This document shows, piece by piece, positions 8,710 through 18,443 of a DNA stretch of 64,000 nt; positions within the stretch are counted from its first letter, which is position 1; the number at the start of each line of letters is the position of its first letter. The position numbers were made by a program, and so were the translations under genes. This stretch comes from Pseudoalteromonas sp. EB27 (GTDB lineage Bacteria; Pseudomonadota; Gammaproteobacteria; Enterobacterales; Alteromonadaceae), in contig NZ_MTQD01000001.1 in NCBI RefSeq assembly GCF_001974875.1, positions 496,001 through 560,000 on the forward strand, in the 5' to 3' direction. Under the pieces are notes generated by a model. That model was given only the letters and a program-made list of their open reading frames with translations. It made no database searches and was not told where the DNA came from.

Positions 8710-9408
8710 ATGAAATTCCCTTGCCGCTTAGATAAATTTATTAGCCACTTAACTGAAATACCGCGCACGCAAGCCCGCGCTAGTATAAAGCGAAAAGAAG
8801 TAAGCGTTAATGGCGAAGTAATCACATCACATAATTTTCAGCTAGCCCAGCAAGATGAAGTACTGCACCAAGGTACGCCTTTGGTATTTTTAGGTAAGCG
8901 CTATTACATGCTAAATAAACCTGTTGGCTATGTATGTGCTAACAGTGACGAGCTACATAAAACTGTTTTTGACTTACTTGATGAGCCAAATATGAGCGAC
9001 TTTCACGTGGCAGGTCGTCTTGATATAGACACCACAGGGTTAGTTATTATTACTAATGATGGCGATTGGTCACATAAAATCACGTCACCTAAAAGCAATA
9101 AATTTAAAACCTACCTAGTCGAAACTCAAGAGCTTATTACCGATGAAGCACTTGAGCAATTACGTACAGGTGTCATGCTGCATAACGAAAAAGATTTAAC
9201 CCGCCCAGCTATAGCAGAGAGACTTGCTAATTACGGCCTGCGTTTATCAATAAGTGAAGGTAAATATCATCAAGTTAAACGTATGCTTTACGCAGTAGAT
9301 AACAAAGTGGTTGAGCTACATCGCGAGCAAATTGCGGGAATTACCCTAGATGAAAACTTGGCTAGTGGTGAATATCGACTATTAACAACTCAAGAAATCA
9401 AACTATAA
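8710..9408 (+). CDS. rsuA: 16S rRNA pseudouridine-516 synthase RsuA
   Basis: This is a 232-residue protein with an N-terminal S4 RNA-binding domain (about 1-58) and a RsuA/RluB/E/F-type catalytic domain. The catalytic Asp is Asp105 in AGRLDIDTTGL, and the C-terminal KYHQVKRMLYAV motif is typical. It isomerises U516 of 16S rRNA. The closest family is RsuA by length and by the HVAGRLDIDT context; RluE-type specificity is the less likely alternative. It lies upstream of a second pseudouridine synthase in the same direction. Confidence 0.88.
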   Translation: MKFPCRLDKFISHLTEIPRTQARASIKRKEVSVNGEVITSHNFQLAQQDEVLHQGTPLVFLGKRYYMLNKPVGYVCANSDELHKTVFDLLDEPNMSDFHVAGRLDIDTTGLVIITNDGDWSHKITSPKSNKFKTYLVETQELITDEALEQLRTGVMLHNEKDLTRPAIAERLANYGLRLSISEGKYHQVKRMLYAVDNKVVELHREQIAGITLDENLASGEYRLLTTQEIKL

Positions 9409-9528
9409 AAGCGCTTTAAAGGAGCCTAAGTTTGGATATATTAGTTAAAATAATACAACTAAACTTTTACTTGAGCCTTTCAACTTGCTCCACTAAAATA
9501 GCGCCCTTCAAAATCACTAAGGTCGGCC

Positions 9529-10182
9529 GTGTTAGTTAACTACAATCCCCCTATGAGTCCGTATTTAACAATACTTTTTCAGGATGACGACTTACTTATC
9601 GTTAATAAGCCAAGTGAGTTATTAACTGTCCCAGGTAAAGATCCTAAACATGCCGACAGCTTAATTAATCGCGTTAATCGTGTTTTTCCAACAGCACGAA
9701 TAGTACACCGCTTAGATATGGCCACCTCTGGCATACTCTGCCTTGCCATGAATAAAGCCGCGCACAGACATTTAAGTATGCAGTTTCAAGAGCGCGAAAC
9801 AGCCAAACGTTATATAGCACGTGTATACGGACACCTTGAATCTGAAACAGGATCAGTAGATTTACCCCTTATTTGTGATTGGCCTAATCGCCCAAAACAA
9901 ATGGTTGATCACGACAGAGGTAAACCTTCGCTTACGCATTTTAAAATACTAGAGCGTGAAGAAAATGCAACCCGTGTAGAGCTAACCCCCATCACTGGTC
10001 GCTCGCATCAACTACGTGTGCATATGCTAAGCCTTGGTCACCCTATTTTAGGTGATAGACTTTACGCCCATAAAGAGGCACTTGCTGCCGCTCCTCGCTT
10101 ACAATTACATGCACAAATGCTGAAGTTGAAGCACCCAACCACTGAGCAAGTACTTACTTTTGAAGCCGAGCCTGAATTTTAA
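9529..10182 (+). CDS. rluA: Dual-specificity pseudouridine synthase RluA (23S rRNA / tRNA)
   Basis: This is a 217-residue RluA-family enzyme without an S4 domain, with catalytic Asp63 in VHRLDMATSG and family motifs DLPLICDWPNRPKQ and ITGRSHQLRVHMLSLGHPI. It modifies U746 of 23S rRNA and U32 of several tRNAs in E. coli. The GTG start at 9529 is preferred over ATG 9553 because the extra residues NYNPP align with the start of E. coli RluA. About 120 bases separate it from rsuA, so it may have its own promoter. Confidence 0.92.
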   Translation: MLVNYNPPMSPYLTILFQDDDLLIVNKPSELLTVPGKDPKHADSLINRVNRVFPTARIVHRLDMATSGILCLAMNKAAHRHLSMQFQERETAKRYIARVYGHLESETGSVDLPLICDWPNRPKQMVDHDRGKPSLTHFKILEREENATRVELTPITGRSHQLRVHMLSLGHPILGDRLYAHKEALAAAPRLQLHAQMLKLKHPTTEQVLTFEAEPEF

Positions 10183-10232
10183 CTGGCTCATATACGTCGT
10201 AAATTATTAAACTTTTAGATAACTTTGCCGAT

Positions 10233-10258
10233 ACCTAACTAATTGTCATTAGTTAGGT
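10233..10258 (+). promoter_or_regulatory. Perfect hairpin covering the ribosome-binding site of the next gene
   Basis: An 11-bp perfect inverted repeat (ACCTAACTAAT / ATTAGTTAGGT) with a four-base loop lies directly before ATG 10264. Its right arm contains the AGG of the only Shine-Dalgarno-like sequence (TTAGGTG). It could hide the ribosome-binding site, or stop transcription from rluA, but no T tract follows it. Confidence 0.6.
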
Positions 10259-10263
10259 GCGTT

Positions 10264-11214
10264 ATGCTATTTTCACGGTTTTTAAAAGGCGCTTTTTATA
10301 TACAGCTCAGCTGTGCGCTACTTTTAGCTAACCCTATCAGCGCGGCGGAACATATTGCCCCACCTAGCCTATCAAGTATTGAAAATAGCGACATTGAGCG
10401 ACTTCTTCCAAGCGATGAAATAAAACCAATATTAGCGGGTGAAACAGAATTTTTAAGTCTTTATAGCGAATATATGAGCGCTGATTTTAGAGGAGTAGTA
10501 TTACTTATACCCGATTGGCACTCTTCACCTACCAATAACTCAGGCATGAGTTACTTGCGTAAAGAGCTTAATAATTTAGGTTACAGCACCTACGCAATGA
10601 CAGTGCCCGACATTGATTGGCAAACTAGTAAAATGGCAAAAACAACGCCCAGCGAAACCGAAGCTGCGCCGAGTAACACCGAGGAACCTGCATCACCCGA
10701 CACAACAGCAAACGCCCAATCGCAGCCTGCAAAAGTAAAAGAAGAACCTCATTACGTTAATGCAATTGAAAAAGTAACCGATGACATACTTGATAACTAC
10801 AAAATAAATCTCATTTCTCGCTTTAATGCGCTGTATCAAACCGCTATGGAAGATTCGAGTAATATAGTGGTTATAGCACAAGGCACGAGTGCGGGTGTGT
10901 TGTTGGAGTACTATGCAGATTTTCCAGATGAGAGACTAGATGCGTTTATCAGTTTAAGCAGTTATCTACCTAATACCAAGCGTAACGAAAGCTTGAGCCA
11001 AACGGCATCACTTGTTGCACCCGCTTTGCTTGATATTTACTACGCAAATGACAGCACAGACATTTTAATGAGCCTTAAAAATCGTCAGCGCTGGGTTAAC
11101 CGAAATGCAAAGTTTGATTACCGCCAACGCAAGTTGTTTGGCCTGCGCGATCAACCCGATCAACACGCACGCCTAACAAAAGAAATAGACGGTTTTTTAC
11201 GCCGACTTTTTTAA
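10264..11214 (+). CDS. DUF3530 family secreted protein
   Basis: This is a 316-residue protein with an N-terminal signal peptide (MLFSRFLKGAFYIQLSCALL to about ISAAE). A domain of alpha/beta-hydrolase appearance follows (LIPDWHSSPTN; a short SYLRKELNNLGYSTYAMTVP stretch; VVIAQGTSAGVLLEYYADFP). These are DUF3530 features. The GTSAG sequence occupies the place of a hydrolase nucleophile elbow, but catalytic activity is unproven. A low-complexity Thr/Pro/Ala/Glu insert spans about residues 130-160. The ATG at 10264 is chosen; an in-frame TTG at 10243 lies inside the hairpin. The stop overlaps the end of djlA by 18 bases on the opposite strand. Confidence 0.78.
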   Translation: MLFSRFLKGAFYIQLSCALLLANPISAAEHIAPPSLSSIENSDIERLLPSDEIKPILAGETEFLSLYSEYMSADFRGVVLLIPDWHSSPTNNSGMSYLRKELNNLGYSTYAMTVPDIDWQTSKMAKTTPSETEAAPSNTEEPASPDTTANAQSQPAKVKEEPHYVNAIEKVTDDILDNYKINLISRFNALYQTAMEDSSNIVVIAQGTSAGVLLEYYADFPDERLDAFISLSSYLPNTKRNESLSQTASLVAPALLDIYYANDSTDILMSLKNRQRWVNRNAKFDYRQRKLFGLRDQPDQHARLTKEIDGFLRRLF

Positions 11215-12063
11215 ATACTCATAAGCAGCTTGAATATCTTGGCTCTTTTTAACAGCCAGCTCCATCATGTGCTTTGGTAGGCCTTGCGACACTAACTTAT
11301 CAGGGTGGTGTTGCGACATAAGTTTACGGTACGCTACTTTTATATCACGCTGCGTTGCATCGCTATTTAAACCTAATAACGCCAATGCTTGCGCACGGTT
11401 CATGTTATTATTTGGCGGTACATGGTGCCCAGAACCTTCACGGTAACTACTACTTTGACCTTGGTTTTGTTGCTGCTGATTAAACTGCTGTTGTTGCTTT
11501 CTAAAGTTAAACTCTGCTTGGTAGCGCTTTAATACAAATGCAAAACGTGTTTTAGAAATACCTAACTGTTTACTTACTTCTGCTAATAATTGCTTTTCTT
11601 GTTCGGCTAATACCCCGTCAGAAAATGCCATTTGAATTTGTATTTCTAAAAACAACTGTATTAGATCGTTTCGTTTAGCAAAGCGTTCTTTAAAATCGTG
11701 TACTGTTTCTTTAAGTGAAAAGTCGCTCTCTTTACCTGACTGAAATGCATGTTGGGCTTCGCGGCGTTCTTCGCCCTTTAAGCCCATTTCATCCATAAAC
11801 AAGTTAGCTGCTTTTATATGTACTTCGCTAACTCGACCATTCGACTTCGCAATGTGCCCCATAACAGCAAAGCAACTTGAAAAGAACAAAGCTTGGCGCT
11901 CATTCACGTCGTCACCACTAAATAAGCTAGAAAAGCCGCCTGCTTTATCAAAGTTATTTTTTAAGCTTTTATCAAATAAATGACCTAGGTATAAACCTAA
12001 AATGGCACCAAATATTTTGCCAAACATAAAGCCAAAACAAAAACCGAGAATTTTTCCCCACAT
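11197..12063 (-). CDS. djlA: Membrane-anchored co-chaperone DjlA
   Basis: This is a 288-residue protein: one N-terminal membrane segment with repeated glycines (GFCFGFMFGKIFGAILGLYL), a TerB-like helical domain (about 50-190), a Gln-rich linker (about 193-210) and a C-terminal J domain. The J domain carries HPD in MSQHHPDKLVSQG. This is the standard DjlA order. It stimulates DnaK at the inner membrane and is linked in E. coli to capsule control through the Rcs system, though no Rcs gene is seen here. It is convergent with the DUF3530 gene and overlaps it by 18 bases. Confidence 0.93.
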   Translation of the reverse strand: MWGKILGFCFGFMFGKIFGAILGLYLGHLFDKSLKNNFDKAGGFSSLFSGDDVNERQALFFSSCFAVMGHIAKSNGRVSEVHIKAANLFMDEMGLKGEERREAQHAFQSGKESDFSLKETVHDFKERFAKRNDLIQLFLEIQIQMAFSDGVLAEQEKQLLAEVSKQLGISKTRFAFVLKRYQAEFNFRKQQQQFNQQQQNQGQSSSYREGSGHHVPPNNNMNRAQALALLGLNSDATQRDIKVAYRKLMSQHHPDKLVSQGLPKHMMELAVKKSQDIQAAYEYLKKSA

Positions 12064-12094
12064 CTATAATACTGCCTTCTTAAAAATTGAGTTG

Positions 12095-12751
12095 TTACGC
12101 CTCAAGGCGCTTGTTTAATTGGTTTAAACGCTCTGGTGTACCAATGTCATCCCACTGCCCTATATAGAGCTCAGTTGAGACTAAATGTTCATTTAGCTTT
12201 TCACGTAAAATAGGCCCTAAAGGGCGAATACCTTGCGTTAGTCCTTTAAAAAAATCAGCCTGATAGCGGCCAATCCCCGAAAATGTATATTTTTGACTAT
12301 CAGGCGATAAATGGCTCAATGCAAAGTCGCCGTTAGGATTGTGTTGCGGGTTTTCTATAAGCACTATGTGCGCTTCACCGGGCTGTAAATGGAGTTGCAT
12401 TAGCGCACTTACATCATAATCGGTGTATACATCACCATTTACTACAATGAAAGAGTCGCCCAACAGCGGTAACGCTTCAATAATACCGCCAGCCGTTTCA
12501 AGGCCACCTTCAACTTCTTGGCTGTAAAGTATATTTACACAAAATTGGCTGCCATCTTTAAAGTAGTCTTTTATTTTATCACCTTGCCAGGCAAGGTTTA
12601 TTACAATATCGGTAATGCCGGCAGCTTTAAGGTTATTTATATGGTGCTCAATAAGTGGTTTTTCTGCCACTTTTAACATTGGCTTTGGCATATTTTGCGT
12701 TAGCGGCATCATACGTTGCCCGCGCCCTGCGGCTAAAATCATCGCTTTCAT
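12095..12751 (-). CDS. murU: N-acetylmuramate alpha-1-phosphate uridylyltransferase MurU
   Basis: This is a 218-residue nucleotidyltransferase with the N-terminal signature MILAAGRGQRMMPLTQNMPK and the metal-site region VVNGDVYTDYD. It turns MurNAc-1-phosphate into UDP-MurNAc in cell-wall recycling, bypassing MurA/MurB and so fosfomycin. The assignment rests on family similarity and on its partner: the upstream gene is an AmgK-like kinase overlapping by four bases, and both stand beside lptD, as in Pseudomonas. Confidence 0.88.
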   Translation of the reverse strand: MKAMILAAGRGQRMMPLTQNMPKPMLKVAEKPLIEHHINNLKAAGITDIVINLAWQGDKIKDYFKDGSQFCVNILYSQEVEGGLETAGGIIEALPLLGDSFIVVNGDVYTDYDVSALMQLHLQPGEAHIVLIENPQHNPNGDFALSHLSPDSQKYTFSGIGRYQADFFKGLTQGIRPLGPILREKLNEHLVSTELYIGQWDDIGTPERLNQLNKRLEA

Positions 12752-13749
12752 GAGCGCTCCTTTGCTAACTTTTCAGTTACTTTGGGCACAATGGTATTTT
12801 TTGTCCACTCACTCAATGCGTTAAGCTCTGGGTAATTTGCCGCTACTTCAATAATGTAATCAAGCGTCGGTAAAATATTATCTAAATAACCTGTTTTACC
12901 ATCGCGTAAATATAATCGACAAAATATACCCGCAGCTTTTAAGTGGCGCTGTAATCCGGTTAAATCAAACCAATATTTAAACTCATCAAATGAAATGTTA
13001 ACCAGTAAATTTTGAGCCGTAAATTCTTGATAAGCAAAATCAAGCAAGCTTGTTAACTCTTGGTGAGGCAGTTTAAAGTAGCAATCGCGCAGTAGCGATA
13101 CCAAGTCGTAGCAAAGCGGCCCACGTACAGCATCTTGATAATCTATAATTGCCCACTGGCCGTTACTGTTCATAATATTACGGCTATGGTAATCGCGATG
13201 AACGGTAACAGTGGGTTGCTCAAGCATGGCCTTTATTAATAGCGCTGAACTTCTTTGCCACATTACGTTTTGCTCTGCGCTTAGTGGCTCATTAATAAAG
13301 TCACTCACTAACCACTGGCTAAATATATCAAGTTCTAGTTTTATAAAATCTTCGTTATACGCTTGCATAGCATAAGCTGCCGGCGTTTTTGCCCACTGAG
13401 CACTTAAGCTAATTAGTGCTTGATAGTGTTCGGTGCGATTTGCATCATCAAGCATATCGGCTAGGTGCGTACTCCCTAAATCACTCAGAACAAAAAAGCC
13501 CTGTTTCTCATCACTTGCAATAATAGTAGGAAGTAAAAAACCTTGCTCAACAAACACCTGATTTAGCGAAATGTAAGGTTCGTTATTCACTTTTTGCGGA
13601 TCTGAGTCCATCACTATTAAATGCTTATTATCGTGATTTAAACGGTAATAACGGCGAAAGCTAGCATCACCCGTGATCGCGTTTAAAGTATGCGACTTGG
13701 CATTAAGCTGTGTGTTTATAAATTGTTGTAAATTCTCAAAGCGTGTCAT
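12748..13749 (-). CDS. amgK: Anomeric N-acetylmuramate/N-acetylglucosamine kinase AmgK
   Basis: This is a 333-residue aminoglycoside-phosphotransferase-fold kinase. Visible motifs are GDASFRRYYRL (glycine-rich loop), VHRDYHSRNIM (catalytic loop) and WAIIDYQDAVRGPLCYDLVS (metal-binding DFG-like Asp). It phosphorylates the anomeric hydroxyl of MurNAc or GlcNAc, making the substrate for MurU. The ATGA overlap with murU supports one transcript. It is divergent from lptD with 111 bases between starts. Confidence 0.88.
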   Translation of the reverse strand: MTRFENLQQFINTQLNAKSHTLNAITGDASFRRYYRLNHDNKHLIVMDSDPQKVNNEPYISLNQVFVEQGFLLPTIIASDEKQGFFVLSDLGSTHLADMLDDANRTEHYQALISLSAQWAKTPAAYAMQAYNEDFIKLELDIFSQWLVSDFINEPLSAEQNVMWQRSSALLIKAMLEQPTVTVHRDYHSRNIMNSNGQWAIIDYQDAVRGPLCYDLVSLLRDCYFKLPHQELTSLLDFAYQEFTAQNLLVNISFDEFKYWFDLTGLQRHLKAAGIFCRLYLRDGKTGYLDNILPTLDYIIEVAANYPELNALSEWTKNTIVPKVTEKLAKERS

Positions 13750-13860
13750 TTTATAAGATATCTATTTTTCACTAAGTTAATTAGGTCAATTACTGTAATT
13801 GCCATTATTTTCCTTTATTATGTGTATATTATATTAAACACACAGTATTAAGGTCGATAA

Positions 13861-16113
13861 ATGAGCAAAACCTGGGGCATATTGATGCTAAGCGTAGTTA
13901 GCGCACCATCGCTTGCCGAAACTGAACTGGCACACAACCTTTGTGGCATTTCAATGCAAACCAGAGCTTGGCAACCACTTGAAGGCCTTAACCTTGGTGA
14001 AGTTGATATTCAAGCTGATGATGTAGAGCTACTTGGCACTCAAAGCGCTGAATTTACCGGCAATGTTGATATTAACACCCTTAAGATGAGTTTGTCCGCA
14101 CAAACTGCGTTGATAGACAAACAGCGTGGTTTATTAAATGCAACGGGGCCAATCACTTATCAAGACTATGTAAGTAAAGTAAACAGCACCGGATTAAATG
14201 CCGATTTAAATAATTCAGAAGTCAGCTTGTTAGGCGCCGACTACAGCCTAACCGAACAACAAGGTAAAGGCGGCGCTGAAAAGCTCACTGTTAATCAGTC
14301 TGGCCTATTACTCATGAATGCAAGCTTTACTACTTGCCCAAGTGACACCCCAGTGTGGGAAATTGAAGCTGACGAAATAAACCTTTCACGCGAAGAAGGC
14401 TGGGGCGAAACATATAACGCCGTATTACGCATTCTCGATACACCGGTTTTATATTTACCTTATTTTACATTTCCGCTGGATGAACGCCGTAAATCAGGTT
14501 TGCTTACCCCGACTATTTCAAGCTCTGACAAATACGGCCTTGAAACAATTACGCCGTACTATTTAAATATTGCACCTAATTTTGATGCCACTATTACGCC
14601 TCGTTATATGTCTAATAAAGGGCTGCAATTACAAACCGAATTTAGATACCTAACAGAGCAACATGAAGGCTTAGTAGGGATTGAATACTTAGATAGTGAT
14701 GATTCTGAGCCAGATTTGAATGAACGCTACATGTTTCATTGGCAACAACAAAGCTACCTAGGTGAAAACTGGCGCGCAAACGTTGATGTAACCAATGTAA
14801 GCGATGATAACTACATCACCGATTTAAGCTCAAATTACGCCAGTAAAACCGATACTCAGTTGTATCGTACCGGTTCACTTACTCATTTAGGTGAAACATG
14901 GCGCACCGATATTAAAGTACAAAACTTTGAAGTACTGGGCGATCACTTAGAGTCTTACACTGCTATACCGCAAGTTAATTTTACGCAAACTGCTCCATGG
15001 CGTTTTGATAATTTTGACTTTAGTGTGTCAGGTGAAATTAGCCATTTTACTAATGATTCATCAGAAGTGGCCATAGACAGCGCAACTCGTGTACACGTAG
15101 AGCCTAAAGCACGCTATAACTATGCAACGCATGCATGGTCTTTTTTATCTGAAGTGAGCTTACTGCAAACTAATTATAAGCAAAGCGGAAACTTAACAGG
15201 CACGCAATACAGCGATACCGTATCGCGTACTATTCCTAAAGTACGTTTGTACTCTCAGCTTAATTTTGAGCGCGACGCATCTTACTTTTTTGAAGACGCT
15301 ATACAAACGCTAGAGCCGCAAATTCAATATTTATATACGCCTAATAAAGACCAGTCAGATATTGGTTTGTTTGATACAACCAAACTACAAGACGATTATT
15401 ATGGTTTATTTAGAGACGTGCGCTTTTCGGGTGTTGACCGTATAGCAGCCGCGAATCAATTTACGTTAGGTGCTACAACGCGCTTGTTTGATAAAAAACA
15501 AGAAGAAGTATTTAACTTTAGTGCTGGCCAAATATTTTATTTAAGTGACGATGCCAAGCCAACAGAGCAAGGCTTAAACTCAGACACTAATTATAATGCA
15601 CTATTTGCAGCTCAAACCATGTTACATTGGCACCGCCGTTGGTACCTCGCTGGAGGTATTCAATACGATACAGATGGCAAGCAAATGGTACAGTCAAATG
15701 TAACGCTTGATTATAAAGGTGATAATAATCAGCTAGTACAATTGAACCATCGCTATGCAAATGATGTCTCAGGAAATACAATCGAGCAAGCAGGTGTATT
15801 TACAAGTATTCCTATTAGCGACGAATGGCAATTTATTGCGAGCTATCATCGAGATCTTGAAAACAACAGAAGTATCGAAGTATTGAGCGGATTACAGTAT
15901 GAATCATGCTGTTGGGCTATCCAAATTACTGGGCACCGCCAAATTGAAACAGATTTAAATCAATCAATAGGCCAAGAACAAGCAACTTTTGATTCAGGTA
16001 TTAGTTTGAATTTTGTATTAAAAGGACTTGGCAGTAAAAGCCGTTATGATGCACAAAAATTATTACAACAAGGTATTTTTGGCTATCGTAGACCGTATTT
16101 TCTTAGTAACTAG
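13861..16113 (+). CDS. lptD: LPS-assembly outer membrane protein LptD
   Basis: This is a 750-residue protein: signal peptide (to about SLAE), a periplasmic OstA beta-jellyroll domain (about 45-180) and a large beta-barrel to the C-terminus. Four conserved-type cysteines are present: Cys28, Cys159 and the adjacent pair Cys683-Cys684 (ESCCWAIQITGHR). These correspond to the disulfide-forming cysteines of E. coli LptD. With LptE it inserts LPS into the outer leaflet. It is followed by surA, the chaperone that delivers it. Confidence 0.96.
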   Translation: MSKTWGILMLSVVSAPSLAETELAHNLCGISMQTRAWQPLEGLNLGEVDIQADDVELLGTQSAEFTGNVDINTLKMSLSAQTALIDKQRGLLNATGPITYQDYVSKVNSTGLNADLNNSEVSLLGADYSLTEQQGKGGAEKLTVNQSGLLLMNASFTTCPSDTPVWEIEADEINLSREEGWGETYNAVLRILDTPVLYLPYFTFPLDERRKSGLLTPTISSSDKYGLETITPYYLNIAPNFDATITPRYMSNKGLQLQTEFRYLTEQHEGLVGIEYLDSDDSEPDLNERYMFHWQQQSYLGENWRANVDVTNVSDDNYITDLSSNYASKTDTQLYRTGSLTHLGETWRTDIKVQNFEVLGDHLESYTAIPQVNFTQTAPWRFDNFDFSVSGEISHFTNDSSEVAIDSATRVHVEPKARYNYATHAWSFLSEVSLLQTNYKQSGNLTGTQYSDTVSRTIPKVRLYSQLNFERDASYFFEDAIQTLEPQIQYLYTPNKDQSDIGLFDTTKLQDDYYGLFRDVRFSGVDRIAAANQFTLGATTRLFDKKQEEVFNFSAGQIFYLSDDAKPTEQGLNSDTNYNALFAAQTMLHWHRRWYLAGGIQYDTDGKQMVQSNVTLDYKGDNNQLVQLNHRYANDVSGNTIEQAGVFTSIPISDEWQFIASYHRDLENNRSIEVLSGLQYESCCWAIQITGHRQIETDLNQSIGQEQATFDSGISLNFVLKGLGSKSRYDAQKLLQQGIFGYRRPYFLSN

Positions 16114-16152
16114 TATCACAACAGTACTATCAGCAAGAGTAGTAAAAAGAAT

Positions 16153-17448
16153 ATGAATTTAAAAAAATTATTAACATCAGCAGTTTTAAGTGCCAGCCTT
16201 TGTCAAAGTGCAATGGCCGCACCAGTAGAAATAGATAAAGTTATTGGCGTTGTAAACCAAGGCGTAATTTTAAAAAGCGAAGTAGACACCATTATTAATC
16301 GTGTTAAAAAGCAAGCCGAAGAACAAAACCAGCAATTACCAAAAGATGAAACTCTTCGTGTACAAGCCGTTGAGCGTTTAGTAAATCAAGCCCTTATGAT
16401 ACAAATGGCTGACCGTATGGGGTTACAAATCTCAGACAGCCAACTCGATCAAACTCTTGCAAGCATGGCACAAGAGCAAGGCGGAACAATTGCCGATTTA
16501 CGCCGTACTATTGAAGGTTCGGGTGAAAGCTTTCAAGCTTACCGTGAAGAAATTCGTAAAGAAATAACAACGCAGCAAGTAACACGTGCAAGTGTCGATC
16601 GCCGTATTTATATTAGCGAGCAAGAAGTTGATAACCTTTTAAAAATTATGGAAACCCAAGGTCAAAGTGCTGAAGAGTACGACATAGGTCATATTTTAAT
16701 AGATATCCCTAACGATGCGAACGCTGACGAAATTGCTGGCGCAAAAACACGCGCAGATAAAGTTATTGAGCTATTAAACGATGGCCAAGAATTTAAGCGT
16801 ATTGCTATTTCATCATCAAGCGGCTCTAAAGCACTTGAAGGTGGACAGCTTGGTTACATGGGCATTAACGAAATGCCATCGCTTTTTGCTGAAGCAGTAA
16901 AAGGCCAAAAGAAAGGCGCTATTGTTGGCCCTCTTCGCTCTGGTGCCGGTTTTCATATCATTAAAGTACAAGATGTTCGTGGCCTACAAGTTGTAGAAAC
17001 AACTGAAGTGCGTTCACGCCATATACTAATTAAACCTTCGATTATTTTAAGTGAAGAAAAAGCACGCTCTATGCTTGCTGGCTTTGCAAAAGATTTACGC
17101 GCAGGAACTGCCGACTTTGGCAAGTTAGCTAAAGAATACTCAGAAGATCCAGGCTCTGCACTTAAAGGTGGCGAATACGATTGGACTGATCCAACAACTT
17201 ACGTACCTGCGTTTAAAGATACTCTGCTTTCTCTTAAGCAAGACGAAATAAGCGAACCGTTTAGAACACAGTTTGGTTGGCATATTGTTCAGTTACTTGG
17301 TAAACGTGTAGCTGATAAAACTGAGCTAGCTAAACGTAACCGTGCTCACGGTATGTTGTTTAACCGTAAATTTAAGGAAGAAAGTTTTAACTGGCAGCAA
17401 GAAATGCGCGAGCAAGCTCACGTTGAAATTTTCCCTATAGACCAATAA
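16153..17448 (+). CDS. surA: Periplasmic chaperone and peptidyl-prolyl isomerase SurA
   Basis: This is a 431-residue protein with a signal peptide cleaved near AMA (residue 22), the SurA N-terminal chaperone domain (about 25-170), and two parvulin domains (about 175-275 and 286-385). The second parvulin begins [12 protein letters not shown]-terminal helix (HVEIFPIDQ) completes the fold. It carries unfolded outer-membrane proteins, LptD included, through the periplasm. It is 39 bases after lptD and two bases before pdxA. Confidence 0.96.
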   Translation: MNLKKLLTSAVLSASLCQSAMAAPVEIDKVIGVVNQGVILKSEVDTIINRVKKQAEEQNQQLPKDETLRVQAVERLVNQALMIQMADRMGLQISDSQLDQTLASMAQEQGGTIADLRRTIEGSGESFQAYREEIRKEITTQQVTRASVDRRIYISEQEVDNLLKIMETQGQSAEEYDIGHILIDIPNDANADEIAGAKTRADKVIELLNDGQEFKRIAISSSSGSKALEGGQLGYMGINEMPSLFAEAVKGQKKGAIVGPLRSGAGFHIIKVQDVRGLQVVETTEVRSRHILIKPSIILSEEKARSMLAGFAKDLRAGTADFGKLAKEYSEDPGSALKGGEYDWTDPTTYVPAFKDTLLSLKQDEISEPFRTQFGWHIVQLLGKRVADKTELAKRNRAHGMLFNRKFKEESFNWQQEMREQAHVEIFPIDQ

Positions 17449-17450
17449 AT

Positions 17451-18443
17451 ATGACCCTAAGAATTGCTATTACACCGGGTGAACCTGCCGGTATTGGCCC
17501 AGATTTGCTACTCACGCTTGCTCAGCAAGCGTGGGATGCTCAACTTGTAGCAATTGCCGATGGCAAGCTGTTAAAAGAGCGTGCAAAACATTTAGGCCTA
17601 ACAATAAACTTAATTGAATTTGATGATAATGCACCCGCTATCGTAGCACCTGCTGGCAGCCTGTATATTCACCAAGTTGATTTAGGTACTGATGTAGAAC
17701 TTGGCGTACTAAACGACGGTAACGGACAATACGTGTTAGATACCTTGCGTATAGCAAGTGAAAAAAACATGGACGGCACCTTCGATGCTGTTGTTACGGG
17801 CCCTGTTCACAAAGGCATAATTAATAAAGCGGGTATTTCATTTAGCGGGCACACTGAGTATTTTGCACAGCAGTCAAATACTGCTGATGTAGTTATGATG
17901 CTTGCAACAGAGGGCTTACGAGTTGCACTTGTAACCACGCATATTCCACTTGCGTATGTATCGCGTGCCATTACACCAGAGCGCTTAACTAAAGTAGCGG
18001 GTATTTTAAATCACGACTTACAAACTAAGTTTGGTATAGAAAAACCACGTATTTTAGTGTGTGGCTTAAATCCGCATGCCGGTGAAGATGGCCATTTAGG
18101 CCGTGAAGAAATAGAAACAATCACACCAACGCTTGAGATACTTAGAAGCGAAGGTATGAATTTAATTGGCCCACTACCGGCCGATACTTTATTTCAAGAT
18201 AAATACCTATCTGAAGCAGATGCAGTGCTTGCTATGTATCACGATCAGGGATTACCTGTGCTAAAATACAAGGGATTTGGTAAATCGGTAAATATTACCC
18301 TTGGCTTACCATTTATCCGCACATCAGTTGACCACGGTACTGCACTCGATTTAGCAGGAACTGGTACAGCTGACGTTGGCAGTTTTGAATTAGCGATCCG
18401 CGAAGCAATTAAGCTCGCCCAAGAAAAAGCACAAAATCAATGA
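17451..18443 (+). CDS. pdxA: 4-hydroxythreonine-4-phosphate dehydrogenase PdxA
   Basis: This is a 330-residue protein with PdxA motifs [35 protein letters not shown] and [19 protein letters not shown], and the metal-binding histidine region [13 protein letters not shown]. It oxidises 4-phosphohydroxy-L-threonine in pyridoxal phosphate synthesis. Its place between surA and rsmA is the usual gammaproteobacterial order. It overlaps rsmA by four bases. Confidence 0.96.
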   Translation: MTLRIAITPGEPAGIGPDLLLTLAQQAWDAQLVAIADGKLLKERAKHLGLTINLIEFDDNAPAIVAPAGSLYIHQVDLGTDVELGVLNDGNGQYVLDTLRIASEKNMDGTFDAVVTGPVHKGIINKAGISFSGHTEYFAQQSNTADVVMMLATEGLRVALVTTHIPLAYVSRAITPERLTKVAGILNHDLQTKFGIEKPRILVCGLNPHAGEDGHLGREEIETITPTLEILRSEGMNLIGPLPADTLFQDKYLSEADAVLAMYHDQGLPVLKYKGFGKSVNITLGLPFIRTSVDHGTALDLAGTGTADVGSFELAIREAIKLAQEKAQNQ

